From Prochilodus magdalenae (lineage: Eukaryota; Chordata; Actinopteri; Characiformes; Prochilodontidae), in the NCBI GenBank assembly GCA_024036415.1, contig JAMWET010000180.1, positions 186,001 through 250,000 of the forward strand: 64,000 nt of DNA, given 5' to 3'. How positions within the stretch are numbered: position 1 is the first letter of the stretch; each line of letters begins with the position of its first letter. The position numbers and the translations under genes are program-made. The notes beneath the pieces are model-generated. The model did no database searches and was not told the origin of the DNA. It saw only the letters and a list, made by a program, of their open reading frames with translations. This document shows positions 1-13,109 of the stretch, one piece after another.

Positions 1-690
1 GATTGATTCAAGTTTCACGCTTTGTCGTGCATGTGATTTAAGCCTTCACTGTGCTTGCCTTTGCCAACATCCAAGATTGTTGACATTCATCAAGCAATAA
101 TGCCCTCCATGAGCCATCCTGTTAGTGCCAGCATCTTTGGCAAATGCCTGCACAATGCAGGACTACATGCATGCAAACCATTAAGATGACCTGAACACAA
201 CGTCAACATCAGCAAGGAGTTATGAGTGTCATGGAGTGCCTCAGAATGGCAGCAGGTCATCTTCAGTGATCAGTCCTGCTTTGTCTTGGGGGAGACGACT
301 AATGGGGTGTGGAGGTACCGTGTTAAGATGAGAAGTTTGTTAAGATGCATAACATGTCCAGAGGGCCTGAGGGTCACTCCTACTGCATGGGATGAATTAT
401 TGTAGGACACCATTAGGAACCTCAATAGCTCCATGCTATGTGTAGTATGTTAGCAAACATGGCGGCCTGACACCATACTGAGAGACACTACTTTTGTATG
501 TGTAGCTCAATAAATATTGAAAATATCAGTCTAAATTTTTAATCATTAATTGTTAGTGTTAACTTTTATTGTCCTTTTGAACAGCATTGCAATCTGAGAC
601 TTCCTTCTGCATGCAGCTGTTCTTTTGACATTTGTATCCATATCGCAATCCCACTTTGTACCAATACAGTCACAACAGAGGATGGACAAG
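1..690 (+). pseudogene. Tc1/mariner-like transposase relic, copy 1 (cut by window start)
   Basis: This is a decayed Tc1-like transposon read on the + strand. Around 240-320 the translation gives pieces resembling the Tc1 catalytic block (EWQQVIF, a DQS where DES is usual, then VWRY). Upstream, around 100-180, it gives the linker (LHNAGLHA). Frameshifts and stops break the frame, so no working transposase is made. The same family occurs at 17041-17545 (+) and 44030-44660 (-). All three share the 3' part, including a block ending in GTATGTGTAGCT and a distal CTTCCTTCTG. The left end lies outside the window, and the right boundary is approximate, set by where similarity to the other copies fades. 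Confidence 0.7.
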
Positions 691-1787
691 TCATGTTTAA
701 TATACTATTGTCTGCTCGCCACCAGCATTGCCTACTGATGATTAGGGCTTGACAGAGCAACAAGTGACAAGTCAAGCTAAAGAAACCACAACAACCACAA
801 GAAAAAAAAAAAAAAAAAAAAAAAAAACCTATGTGCTGCTATATTGCTCTGAATCCATAAAGCACATCCAGGATGATATATTACCTACATGTTAAAAGAA
901 AATAAAGCATGCCACACATATTTCCTTTTGGGCATGGATTGCTCATTTTCTGACATTTAAATTGTCCAACTTTATAGGCTTAAGCCTATCAGTACACCTT
1001 AAATAAGCTCAAAAGGTTTCAGGAAACTGTAAGGTGGAGTTACTCTGATTTTACATAGACCTCTTGTGTGGTGTGTCTGTTTCCCCTGACTTGTAAAGAA
1101 CAAATATCCACTGTTGTCTAAACATCTGCTCGATACCACACCCACCAGATGCTACAGTAAGCTATAATCACTGTCTTTTTCACGGTCTACGCCCTTATAA
1201 TTGCTGCTCCCTACTCACTAACCTTATTTTTGCCCTTGTGCTTGAGTAACATTAGCTAATCAGGTGCTTGTTCAGAACTTCTCAAGGACGTCTTCCTCCC
1301 TCCAGGTACGCGTGGTTAACCCCACTCTTACTGCACAATTTGCTCTGATAAGCAGTACCTACTCCTCAGGCTAATTGGAAGGTATGAAGCTTGGCACTCG
1401 GCTTTAGCTGCCACCACCACCCCCACACACAAACATCCTTTTGATGAGCCTCGAGTTCAGTTCAAGGACGAGGCAGTGATTGCAGCTCAAATCTGGGAGC
1501 CATATGACACTGTCTCTTTCTTTTCCTTTCATTCTCTCCCTCACTTTTTTTCAGCTCACCACAGCTTTCGGAGTTTTGGCCTCTGATCCAGGAACACACA
1601 ATAGAGGCAAGAAAAAAAGACAACAAAGCTCCATCACCCCGTATGGAAAGTGCAAGCACGCTCTAAAGCCAGTCCCAAGATGTTCCAAAGATCATGATGC
1701 CAGCAACTTATGTGCAGCTCGAATTGACTTGAATTGTGATAGAGGGCAGTAACAAAAGCTTAAAGGTCACTTAGCAGGTGCTAGGCC
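691..1787. other. Noncoding stretch with a poly-A run
   Basis: No gene is recognisable here. There is a 26-base A run at 802-827, which could be the tail of an old retrocopy or plain slippage; I saw no retrotransposon sequence directly before it. A 90-residue frame at 1480-1752 has no recognisable domain and looks like chance. Confidence 0.4.
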
Positions 1788-1975
1788 AGTGGTTCCCAAC
1801 CCTGGTCCTGGCTGACCCTCTTCTCAGCAAGGTTTAGGGCTTACTCCCTGGTCCAGAAACATCTGGTCCAACTAATCTGCTAATTAACAAGCCCTTCCTG
1901 AAATTAAGTAGGTATGAGCAATGAATGGGGTTATCCAAGTCCAGAATTCGCTGTACTAGGCCAGAACCCAGTCCA
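1788..1975 (+). repeat. Short interspersed fish repeat (CAGTGGTTCCCAACCCTGG family)
   Basis: The block begins with CAGTGGTTCCCAACCCTGG and continues with a TGGTCCAACTAATCTGCTAATTA-like core. This matches, from memory, a common nonautonomous element of teleost genomes. A similar end in the opposite orientation is seen at about 29741-29776, and a more decayed one at about 33880-33960. The right boundary is uncertain and no target duplication was identified. Confidence 0.45.
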
Positions 1976-3114
1976 TTTAGAGACTTTGGTGATCATTGAC
2001 ATACCACAGTGGCTTCTACACTACAAATTATAAATGTGCCAAAAGAGTTTGTGTCTTATTTCACTGCCTAAGAAGCTGGATGGATTGATGTATGGTCCTT
2101 TGGAGCGCAATGCCACAAAACAGGCACTTTGTGTTTGCGAGTGAGCATTTCTCTGGAGGGATCTTTTAAGAAAAATAATTAAAAGGTTCTTCAGAGAAGC
2201 AAAAGTGATTCTTCTTTGGAACACAAAAAGTTCTTTTTGGCCCTTTATATTTAACACTGGAGGTCAGGTTGTGCAGGTAAATTGTAAAGCTTTAGGTGAA
2301 AGATGCTCCATAACCCTCTGTTGTTTCAGTGCCCTCTGCTGGCCACTGCTGGCACTGCTGTCTCCAGACTGGCATGAATCACAGAAGAACTGTGGGAATC
2401 ACTTTGGGTAATTAAATTCCTTCATATTTGAACCAAATCACGCTTGAGAAGAAAAACAAAAAAAATGCTTTGTAATTCTGCACCACGATTGCTTATGTTT
2501 CTCATTGTTGTTCAATATCCTGAAGGGTCGCTTATGAAAACAAGTAGCATACATTTCCATGCACTACGGTTCACAAAATCTGTTTTCAATCGCTCATGTT
2601 TCACAAGAGGCTGCCCAAAAGCATACCACAATCATGCTAATTAATCCACTGTTATGGATTCATATAGCTCATTTGGGATAACTCAAGAGCCACGACATTC
2701 TTTACTCTCTTTCTTATGGCACGTAACCATGACATGAAGTGAAAGTCTGCCAACATCCTCTTCTCTCCTCCTAGTAGCTAATGACAGTGCCCTTCCTGTT
2801 GGCCGAGGGATGAAAGAAGCTGCCTGGCCAACAGGATGTCCAGCACGGGAGACGGGACATGGACAACCTATTTAAACAGAAAGGAGCAAAGAAATGCTCG
2901 GTACCATGCGCTTACTTCAATAAACAAATTTCTTCATGACATTCATCAGGGCAACTCCTAGTGATCTGATCTCCACATCCACACTGCAGATGAATTCAGT
3001 GAAACAAAGACAGTTCAAGAAATATAATTTTCCTCACTTTTTAGTTCAATAACACAATCTTAAACATTCCATCTAATATCCAACATCATGTTTGGTCCCA
3101 GATGGATGCCATAA
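1976..3114. other. Noncoding stretch with an LTR-like or promoter-like fragment
   Basis: No gene is recognised. Around 2160-2240 sequence of the 'aaggttctt...aaaagttctttttgg' type resembles a common fish MITE. A TATTTAAA box (2869-2876) followed about 45 bases later by AATAAA (2919-2924) gives an order like the U3-R-U5 part of a retroviral-type LTR. I could not find paired ends, a primer binding site or retroelement coding sequence, so this stays a weak suggestion. Confidence 0.3.
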
Positions 3115-6100
3115 CTCCAATATTACAAACTCCAATATCTTACTGTAACTCCACTACATCTCACACTCCAATATCTTACTCTAACTCCACTACACCTCAC
3201 ACTCCAATATCTTACTGTAACTCCACTACACCTCACACTCCAATATCTTACTGTAACTCCACTACACCTCTCACTCCAATATCTTACTGTAACTCCACTA
3301 CACCTCACACTCCAATATCTTACTGTAACTCCACTACATCTCACACTCCAATATCTTACTGTAACTCCACTACATCTCACACTCCAATATCTTACTGTAA
3401 CTCCACTACACCTCACACTCCATTATCTTACTCTAACTCCACTACATCTCACACTCCAATATCTTACTCTAACTCCACTACACCTCACACTCCAATATCT
3501 TACTGTAACTCCACTACACCTCACACTCCAACATCTTACTGTAACTCCACTACATCTCACACTCCAATATCTTACTCTAAACTCCACTCTCACACTCCCT
3601 CACACTCACACTCCAATATCTTACTGTAACTCCACTAATCTACTCCAATATCTTACTGTAACTCCACTACATCTCACACTCCAATATCTTACTGTAACTC
3701 CACTACATCTCACACTCCAATATCTTACTGTAACTCCACTACACCTCACACTCCAATATCTTACTGTAACTCCACTACACCTCTCACTCCAATATCTTAC
3801 TGTAACTCCACTACATCTCACACTCCAATATCTTACTGTAACTCCACTACATCTCACACTCCAATATCTTACTGTAACTCCACTACATCTCACACTCCAA
3901 TATCTTACTCTAACTCCACTACACCTCACACTCCAATATCTTACTGTAACTCCACTACACCTCACACTCCAATATCTTACTCTAACTCCACTACACCTCA
4001 CACTCCAATATCTTACTGTAACTCCACTACACCTCACACTCCAATATCTTACTGTAACTCCACTACACCTCACACTCCAATATCTTACTCTAACTCCACT
4101 ACATCTCACACTCCAATATCTTACTGTAACTCCACTACATCTCTCACTCCAATATCTTACTGTAACTCCACTACACCTCACACTCCAATATCTTACTCTA
4201 ACTCCACTACATCTCACACTCCAATATCTTACTCTAACTCCACTACATCTCACACTCCAATATCTTACTGTAACTCCACTACACCTCACACTCCAATATC
4301 TTACTGTAACTCCACTACATCTCACACTCCAATATCTTACTGTAACTCCACTACATCTCTCACTCCAATATCTTACTGTAACTCCACTACATCTCACACT
4401 CCAATATCTTACTGTAACTCCACTACACCTCACACTCCAATATCTTACTGTAACTCCACTACACCTCACACTCCAATATCTTACTGTAACTCCACTACAC
4501 CTCACACTCCACTATCTTACTGTAACTCCACTACATCTCACACTCCAATATCTTACTCTAACTCCACTACATCTCACACTCCAATATCTTACTGTAACTC
4601 CACTACACCTCACACTCCAATATCTTACTGTAACTCCACTACATCTCTCACTCCAATATCTTACTCTAACTCCACTGCATCTCACACTCCAATATCTTAC
4701 TCTAACTCCACTACACCTCACACTCCAATATCTTACTGTAACTCCACTACATCTCACACTCCAATATCTTACTCTAACTCCACTACACCTCACACTCCAA
4801 TATCTTACTCTAACTCCACTACAACTCACACTCCAATATCTTACTGTAACTCCACTACATCTCACACTCCAATATCTTATCTGTAACTCCACGACACCTC
4901 ACACTCCAATATCTTACTGTAACTCCACTACATCTCACACTCCAATATCTTACTGTAACTCCACTACACCTCACACTCCAATATCTTACTCTAACTCCAC
5001 TACACCTCACACTCCAATATCTTACTGTAACTCCACTACACCTCACACTCCAATATCTTACTGTAACTCCACTACACCTCACACTCCAATATCTTACTGT
5101 AACTCCACTACACCTCACACTCCAATATCTTACTCTAACTCCACTACATCTCACACTCCAATATCTTACTCTAACTCCACTACATCTCACACTCCAATAT
5201 CTTACTCTAACTCCACTACATCTCACACTCCAATATCTTACTGTAACTCCACTACACCTCACACTCCAATATCTTACTGTAACTCCACTACATCTCACAC
5301 TCCAATATCTTACTGTAACTCCACTACATCTCACACTCCAATATCTTACTGTAACTCCACTACACCTCACACTCCAATATCTTACTGTAACTCCACTAAC
5401 ACTCACACTCCAATATCTTACTGTAACTCCACTACACCTCACACTCCAATATCTTACTCTAACTCCACTACATCTCACACTCCAATATCTTACTCTAACT
5501 CCACTACATCTCACACTCCAATATCTTACTCTAACTCCACTACATCTCACACTCCAATATCTTACTCTAACTCCACTACATCTCACACTCCAATATCTTA
5601 CTGTAACTCCACTACATCTCACACTCCAATATCTTACTCTAACTCCACTACACCTCACACTCCAATATCTTACTCTAACTCCACTACATCTCACACTCCA
5701 ATATCTTACTCTAACTCCACTACACCTCACACTCCAATATCTTACTGTAACTCCACTACATCTCACACTCCAACATCTTACTCTAACTCCACTACATCTC
5801 ACACTCCAATATCTTACTGTAACTCCACTACATCTCACACTCCAATATCTTACTCTAACTCCACTACATCTCACACTCCAATATCTTACTCTAACTCCAC
5901 TACATCTCACACTCCAATATCTTACTCTAACTCCACTACATCTCACACTCCAATATCTTACTGTAACTCCACTACATCTCACACTCCAATATCTTACTGT
6001 AACTCCACTACACCTCACACTCCAATATCTTACTGTAACTCCACTACACCTCACACTCCAATATCTTACTCTAACTCCACTACATCTCACACTCCAATAT

Positions 6101-6933
6101 CTTACTGTAACTCCACTACACCTCACACTCCAATATCTTACTGTAACTCCACTACATCTCACACTCCAATATATTACTCTAACTCCACTACATCTCACAC
6201 TCCAATATCTTACTGTAACTCCACTACACCTCACACTCCAATATCTTACTGTAACTCCACTACACCTCACACTCCAATATCTTACTCTAACTCCACTACA
6301 CCTCACACTCCAATATCTTACTGTAACTCCACTACATCTCACACTCCAACATCTTACTCTAACTCCACTACATCTCACACTCCAACATCTTACTCTAACT
6401 CCACTACACCTCACACTCCAATATCGTACTGTAACTCCACTACACCTCACACTCCAATATCTTACTGTAACTCCACTACACCTCACACTCCAATATCTTA
6501 CTCTAACTCCACTACACCTCACACTCCAATATCTTACTGTAACTCCGCTACATCTCACACTCCAATATCTTACTGTAACTCCACTACACCTCACACTCCA
6601 CTATCTTACTCTAACTCCACTACACCTCACACTCCAATATATTACTCTAACTCCACTACATCTCACACTCCAATATCTTACTGTAACTCCACTACACCTC
6701 ACACTCCAATATCTTACTGTAACTCCACTACACCTCACACTCCACTATCTTACTCTAACTCCACTACACCTCACACTCCAATATATTACTGTAACTCCAC
6801 TACACCTCACACTCCAATATCTTACTCTAACTCCACTACATCTCACACTCCAATATCTTACTGTAACTCCACTACACCTCACACTCCACTATCTTACTCT
6901 AACTCCACTACATCACACACTCCAATATCACAC
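3115..6933. repeat. 36-bp minisatellite, about 106 tandem units
   Basis: A nearly uninterrupted array of a 36-bp unit, read on the + strand as actccaatatcttactgtaa then ctccactacacctcac. Units differ mainly at two places: the fifth codon-sized step is TGT or TCT (…tact[g/c]taa), and the third is CCT or TCT (…aca[c/t]ct); CTCTCACT and CCAACATC variants also occur. The order is disturbed near 3578-3650, 4500-4515, 4880 and 5395. The + strand has at most about one G per unit and often none, so the strand skew is extreme. Because 36 is a multiple of three, long open frames run through on both strands (for example 4855-6594 on the minus strand), but these are products of the repeat and not evidence of a gene. 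Confidence 0.97.
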
Positions 6934-9218
6934 TGTTTTTACTGAAGGGGCATTTTAACACTGGGATTTTCTACTTTAATTTGAGTACCTGGTTTATGTA
7001 CTTCGTCCACCACTGGCAACAAAATGAGCTTTCTGAGAGTTTTTACTGTTGCACTGATGTTAAACACTCTCAAATTCTGACACAGATCAATACACTGTGT
7101 GTGTACATGGGACTGCATATATGTATGAACTGAAGTAATGGATATATATAAATATAATGTAGTAACGGCCTGTAGAATGCTTGGTAATTGTCAATACCAT
7201 TGCTGCTTTTAACTGCTCTGAGCTTTTGAACAAAAACCACTATGCATCGGGTTGGGAATAAACTTGCAGGCCACCTCAAATGTATGTGTGTATATATTAT
7301 ATTTGGAAGATTTGGGGGGGAAAAAATTGTTTTGGAGTTTGCAAGAGCAGAACAAATCTCATATTCAGGCAAAGGGCTGCTGGATTTATTCTTCTTGTCA
7401 TATAAGTCCTGGGAAAGCTGATCATCAAGAGATTTCTTGCTTTAAACATGGATTATTTACAACAGATAATGCCATATATGATTTATTTTCTGTCCAGAAG
7501 ACGGTGTGCAAGATGCTAGAAGAAAACATCTGTATGGCTGAGCATGTAATTGGGGATTATGGAACAGCAGTTAGAAAGAACTTTAAACCATCCACTTATT
7601 CTTCATCCAGACCTCCTTAGGAGCCAATTATGTGTCAAGAGCTCTTTTATTGTTAGCTTGTTGACCTCAGCTGAGACGGAAAGCCAAGCTGTGCATAGAA
7701 GGCACAAGCTGTGGTGCCCCAAACTGCACCAATTCAGCTCTTTAAAGTGGAAGCTATGGTTAGCTTTGTTGAGGATTCACTTTGCTACACCATTCAAAAG
7801 AACTTATGATGGGGGGGTCAACAAGGCCAATCTGGATCACGTTGAGAAGATCATTATTATAAAGGAACATCTAGTCATTCTACAGGGACCACTGCTGGAG
7901 AGCACTGGGTTCTTCAGCTTAACAGGCAGGTCGTGCAACCACACACGGAGAGCACAATGCTTGAAGACATTTTAAGCACCACAATATTTCTTTTTTATGC
8001 TGATATTATTGAACAAGTAGGAACAGCTTAAATGGCGACAAGAAACTTTACTGCCATTTAAAAAATCTGTCAAAATAATGTAGTGGACTCCAAGAGTTTC
8101 TTCATTTGTGCAAAATGCTGTAGAATAGTTGGAAAAGAATAACAGCTGATGTCTAACACCAGTTTCTAAAAACAGTAAAAGATAGTTTTAAATGGCTCGT
8201 ATTATGTAAACAGAATTTTCCTTGCTTCTTTGCAACCAAGGTTAAGTTTAATGTTCATACATAAATACTGTTAAAGATTCATAAGGGAAACCGCTTCCTA
8301 GTTCATATGATCCAGATATAATCTAAACTGCAAAATCAGCTAATCTGTGATGTCACAAAAACAAACTAATTTAAATAGACATATCTGTTTAGTCTGGAGC
8401 AGCTCTACTCATTCACACTGAAGGTATAAGGGGTGTTTCGAGTCAAAGTGCTTTTTAAACCAGGCAAAATACAGAGCAGCAAATCAGAACAGAGATTATT
8501 TACACATATCAGTTTTAAAGGCACAGGTACAAAATATAACCTGTTTAACTTTCAGGGATAAAGAGGGGCTGGAAGAATGATCATGTACAAATGATTTTTT
8601 TTTTTCATTTGTACATGACCACTTACAAAAATGAAGGATATGGGTCATTTAATTATTCTATAACATTGAAGGTTCTTGTATGTTTAAACCTTATATCCAG
8701 CAACATATAAAATAGGAACAGGAAATTGATGAAAATAATCTTTAATGTGGTTTGAAAGCATTTTTAATGAACCATCTACAAAAAAAATGGATAAATAATG
8801 ATAATGGTAAAAACATTTTTTACAACAAACACAGTGACATCATAACAGGCTAATATTCAACCAACTACTATCAAAATCACGGCTTTACTCTACGATAGAT
8901 TTTTTATGATACTTCTGTGTTTCTGCAAGGACTCGTGAGATCTATGATATACTCTGAAAGCCCACTGTCATGATGTTTATCATGATAAGGATCACATATC
9001 AACATATCACCCCCTCAAGGCTCTGTGTTCCCCAGGCTGCCGATCTCTAAAATTCTTCTCTGCACTCTTCACTGAGAATGAGGGATGAAAAGAGAGTGTC
9101 AAAAGGAGAACAGCGAGCCCACACATCTGAGAAATGTTCCACACAGAGGCAGCTCAGAGAGTGGGAGATGTTGTTTTTGAAGTGGCTGCTGGGAGAACCG
9201 ATTAGGTCACTTAGGAGC
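6934..9218. other. Noncoding stretch, unrecognised
   Basis: Two overlapping reading frames at 7252-7620 (122 residues) and 7550-7975 (141 residues) are the longest non-repeat frames here. Neither shows a domain, signal peptide or motif I know, and codon use looks like translated noncoding DNA. A sequence at about 8345-8470 (gatgtcacaaaaac and following) resembles a widespread fish interspersed repeat also hinted at near 16020. A short perfect hairpin lies at 8581-8618. Confidence 0.35.
8581..8618. other. Perfect 14-bp inverted repeat with T-run loop
   Basis: TCATGTACAAATGA at 8581-8594 is followed by a run of T and then its exact reverse complement TCATTTGTACATGA at 8605-8618. The stem is too short for a typical microRNA precursor; it may be a short palindromic insertion or chance. 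Confidence 0.6.
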
Positions 9219-9292
9219 GAGTGAGGGAGAGTGTGTGTGTGCAAGTGAGTGAGTGAGTGAGTGAGAGAGAAAGAAAAAGGAAGAAAGGGAAA
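9219..9292. repeat. Simple repeat (GAGT/GTGA and GA-rich)
   Basis: Runs of gtgtgtgt, then gtgagtgagtgagtgagtga, then agagagaaagaaaaagg. The purine-rich tract continues loosely to about 9356. The leucine/serine-rich minus-strand frames over this tract are products of the simple repeat. Confidence 0.8.
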
Positions 9293-10329
9293 AAGAGGGA
9301 GTAATGACAAGAAGTAAAGAGTGACAGAAAATATAAGGGAGAGAGAGAGAAAGATACATGTGATAAAAAAGGATTTAGGGACCCATCCTGACTGGGTTGC
9401 GCCAGCTCTGTGTACATTTGTATTAAACTCTAGTTCCGTTCAAACTACTCTATTCAGCTGCACCTTCACCCTCAGTCATGATTAGCAACAACGTACTGAT
9501 GTGTATGTCACTGTAAAGGTACCATGTTGGAAGCTGGTCTATGAATCTGCAGCCATGCAAACACAAACCATGCAGTATAGAACAGAACAATGAGTTTCCG
9601 TTTGAACAAGCGAACCAAATAACAGGTAAACGTTTTTTGTTTATTGTACTCTTTAAAATGTCTGCATGACAAGCAGTCCTAAAGTCTGAACGTTTCAGCA
9701 CATATGGAGTCTCACTCAGCTGGAGCTATAAACGTGGAATTCACATTTAGAGCTGATTAGATTAGAATGGTGAGTACAGTCATGGCACCCAGAAGCTCTC
9801 TCTGTGTCATTGCACTAGTGTTGAACTGATGCTGATACCATATACTGGGACCATAATGCAGTGTAAGTATCAGTGATGGGGATACTGATACCCATAACTG
9901 ACACCACAAAGCATTCTCTGATGTGCATATGGGCTGAGGTCTGCATAGGTGCCGGTAGACAGAATTCAACAACACATTGGTGATGTTCTGTGATGAGGGG
10001 AAGTAAAAAAGATCATGGCAAAATCTATAACAGCAGTATATCCTGGGTAAAACACCCTAAAGGAAACCCCTTATCTAAAAGGCTTCTTTCATTAATCACT
10101 AACCTGCCGCTACATAGACACGTTGGTTTAGCTTTTAGCTAGCATAGCAGCCGGCTAAACGCCGGCATCATCTCTCCATCTGTGATCAGTTTTACTCAGC
10201 AGCACGGGCTTATGGCTGATACTGTCTTACTCTGTGCAATATGTCTGGCTGGGAGGTAGCTAGCTTTCACAGCACACTTGGCCTGTGAGGTTCTACTTTT
10301 GGGCCTCATTTTAAAGCCACACTCCACAC
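9293..10329. other. Noncoding stretch, nothing recognised
   Basis: Apart from the fading purine tract up to about 9356, I see no gene, no RNA gene and no clear repeat. Short frames at 9450-9701 and 9757-9975 (minus strand) carry no known motif. Confidence 0.35.
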
Positions 10330-10690
10330 ACAGGGGGTTTGGGTTAGCATCCCACGGCTACTGGAGGGTACACGGGGGAGAACCCATAGCACAAACACGA
10401 TGATTGAGGCGGTCCCATAGATGCTTAGTTGGGTTATTCTGGCGGATTGGGGGACTAGGCACATACTTGGAAGTCTTGGTCATGTTCTTCCAGCCAGTGT
10501 CAGACATTTCTAGTCGTGTATGGTTGTACATGATCTGCAAGGATGAATTCATACCCAGGTCAGTTGAGAGTGGCTTCCACACAGGTGAGTGGGCCCAGAG
10601 ACCACAAAACGTGACTTCCTTCATGAGCTACGAGCTGCCACCATCGAAAGTAGGAAGTGTCACAATAATCGACTGTGTATAATGTTTGTA
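10330..10690 (-). pseudogene. Tc1-like transposase C-terminal fragment
   Basis: The minus strand (10358-10624) reads as an 88-residue frame containing HLWDRLNHRV, which resembles the HLWD.LDRRV block after the last catalytic residue of Tc1-family transposases. The expected PQSPDLNPIE block upstream is altered to PPIRQNNPTK. The N-terminal DNA-binding part and most of the catalytic core are missing, so this is a dead fragment. It seems a different Tc1 family from the copies at 1-690 and 14694-15648. Boundaries are approximate. Confidence 0.5.
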
Positions 10691-12611
10691 GTTTAAACAA
10701 ATCTCTCAATTTTTACCTATACTAATGGACCAATAGATGGTACATCTCATTTGTTGAGAAGCCCTGCCCTAAAGAAGCATCTTTCAACAGCTCATGAAAG
10801 TTCCAGCTCTGTAAATGAGACATGTGAGTATGAAGTTGAAAGAGCCTCCACACAATGTCAAGGTTCTATTCCAATAAAAGGTTTATCCCAGCACTACCCC
10901 GTCCAAGCCAGGAGCCATTTAGGAAGCTTTATTTTTCAGAGTGTAGCCAAAGAGAGGCTGAGAGCAAGGCAAGATCAACTTTGTGTGTCTTCTTGTATGC
11001 TCACTGCAAGCAATATCATTTCCTTTAGTGGGTCATTACGCCGGGCCTCCAAAAAACCCTCATGTTAGCTCGTCTGTTCTGTAATGCTAGATATCACATT
11101 CCTTCCCTCCATTTAATCCAAGCTCCTACTAAAGGTCTCACTCCTTTTTTATGACCTGTGCTGCAAAAGCCTGTCTCATCTGCTCACATTTTCGTATCTC
11201 TCCGAGCGCTTTTATTGAGCACAGCTTGAACAGCCAGGCTTTCCCACACACATCATTTATCATCAGGAGTGCCACCTCGTTCCTGCAAAGAGTTAGAGCT
11301 CTACGCCTCTTTCAGAGCCAAAAGACATACGGTTTTGCTTGCGGGCACCTTCCTGAACTTCTGTTCTCATCCATCTCTTGGAAGATCTGTTCTCTAGAAC
11401 ACAGCAAAAAAAAAAAAAAAAAAAAAAAATACACGTGCAAATCCATAACCATGAAGATAAACAAACCTGATCTGGACTTGGTTGTTAACTACGGCGCGTG
11501 CCAACACCAATATAAACTCGACGAGGGAGGATGTTGCTCTCTCACTGTGGCAGGTGTGAAGTTGCCAGGACAACAGAGCCCGGATAGGAAGCAGCAGACA
11601 CAGTGTCGTCCAGTTGTCTGAGAGAACATATCATCTTTTAATGAGCCTGACAGACGCGCTTGGCCATCTAACAGACCGCAAGCCAAATCTTCCCTCCTGT
11701 GGCATTTAGCAAGTGCTTATTAGTGGTGGGTGTTCATCAGCAAACGCTCCACAACTTAATCCTCACTAAAAACTTAGTCTAGATATGTGCGGTTTGGAAA
11801 AGGGTTTCTTAAGAGGCCAACTTGTTACGTCATATACGGTCACTTATTGCATACGTGCACTTAATGCTCAATAGAAAATGTCATCCAATGAAGAAGACTT
11901 ACAAACATACAAATGAACTGGTGTGAAGGGCAAACCGTAGACAGACTGTGTGTCTGTGATCACCACCAGCCTGCGCTGTTTATGAGCCTGCTTGAATAAA
12001 GGTTCAGCATTGAAACCTTTAGGAACTGCTTATTAATCCCACTAAGATGTTCAGCTATAGACAGTGGCTAAATGTGTTTAGGTAAATGTGATGCACTCAA
12101 CTGCTCTGGTGCTGCTCCAGCTCTGCTGGGCTCCTTCTGATTGCAGACGTTCACACAAACATTGTCCAAGAGAGCAAGGACCAAAAGCACATGCACTGCA
12201 GCCAGTTTGAAGCACCTTGAAGTTACTTCATCTCCGCTCTCACATGCCATTCCCGCTAAACACGCTGAAATTTATTGGAGGCTGCACTAAACACAGTTAT
12301 CCGGTTACATTAAATGGGGAATTCCGGCCAAAAACTAGGGATTAATGAGTTATTTGTTGTGTTATGCAATAATCTGTAGCATGGTATCCCTCAGCTCGCT
12401 ACTTTGACAGATTTCACACCTTTTTATATAATTTTCATCATGTCCAGTCCAGCCACCATGTATCCACCCAAAGGTTCTTGTAGCTGTAACATGTATCTTT
12501 AATATGTATGATCAGTCTGAGGGTTTTGCTTTGAGACTACTACAGCATCACTGTAGGCATGGTTAAAAGGGATGGTAGCTATGGTTTATGTATAGCTATA
12601 TATAGGTCTCT
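10691..12611. other. Noncoding stretch with a poly-A run
   Basis: No gene recognised. A 24-base A run lies at 11406-11429. Frames at 10751-11068 (105 residues) and 11151-11621 (156 residues, reading lysines through the A run) show no known domain and are probably chance. Confidence 0.35.
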
Positions 12612-13109
12612 TTAAAGGTGCAATATGTACATTACATTTAATTCAAAACCAACTTAAATTATCAACAGAATCTGAAGACACAACAGTTCTGACAGCATTT
12701 CAAAGGCATATATGTATTGTGTTTCAGATATACCTACTGAAGTTTGCATGCTAACCAGCTAGTTAACCAGTTAGCCTTCCATCCTGTCTTATAATACCAC
12801 TTTGCACCTCAAGAGGCAATAGTGAGTCATTGTACCACTGAGTGGCATCAGTCCAACATGGAAGAAGTAACACTGCATATTCCAACTTCTTAACATTCAT
12901 GTTAAAGGTTTTGGTCCTGGATCAAAACATTTATCAGTAACATTGGCGGTGCCTTACATGGCTGGAGACGCTCTTGGCGTGTAAAGGTATAACATTTGAT
13001 GCTGGAAATTTACCTAGATGGACACAACAACATTCTGGTTATGTGTTGCCCCCTGTTGTTTGGAGAATGAATTTAACAGGATGCATCATCTTACATACTG
13101 TTCCTTTAA
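12612..13109. mobile_element. MITE-like element, about 500 bp, with terminal inverted repeats
   Basis: The left end TTAAAGGTGCAATATGTA is matched by the right end, whose reverse complement is TTAAAGGAACAGTATGTA. The interior (for example CTAACCAGCTAG and CACTTTGCACCTCAAGAGGC) recurs in part at 45446-45650, and a single end-like TTAAAGGGGCAATATGCA occurs near 14598. The element has no coding capacity; the 64-residue frame inside it is not meaningful. Superfamily is not assigned. Confidence 0.6.

Noticed and set aside
802..827. Poly-A runs (also 11406-11429) as retrogene tails
   Set aside because: No coding or retroelement sequence lies directly upstream of either run.
2640..2960. Possible solo LTR with TATA-like box and AATAAA
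   Set aside because: No TG...CA borders, target duplication or retroelement sequence could be shown; left as a remark in the gap entry.
3102..6934. Tandem array considered as a CRISPR array
   Set aside because: Units are directly joined with no unique spacers, and the context is a vertebrate genome. It is a minisatellite.
7252..7975. Two overlapping frames of 122 and 141 residues
   Set aside because: No domain, no conserved motif and no second exon; their composition is that of translated noncoding DNA.
8581..8618. Hairpin considered as a microRNA precursor
   Set aside because: A 14-bp stem with a T-run loop is too short for Drosha/Dicer processing.
11151..11621. 156-residue frame
   Set aside because: It reads through a poly-A run as polylysine and has no known domain.
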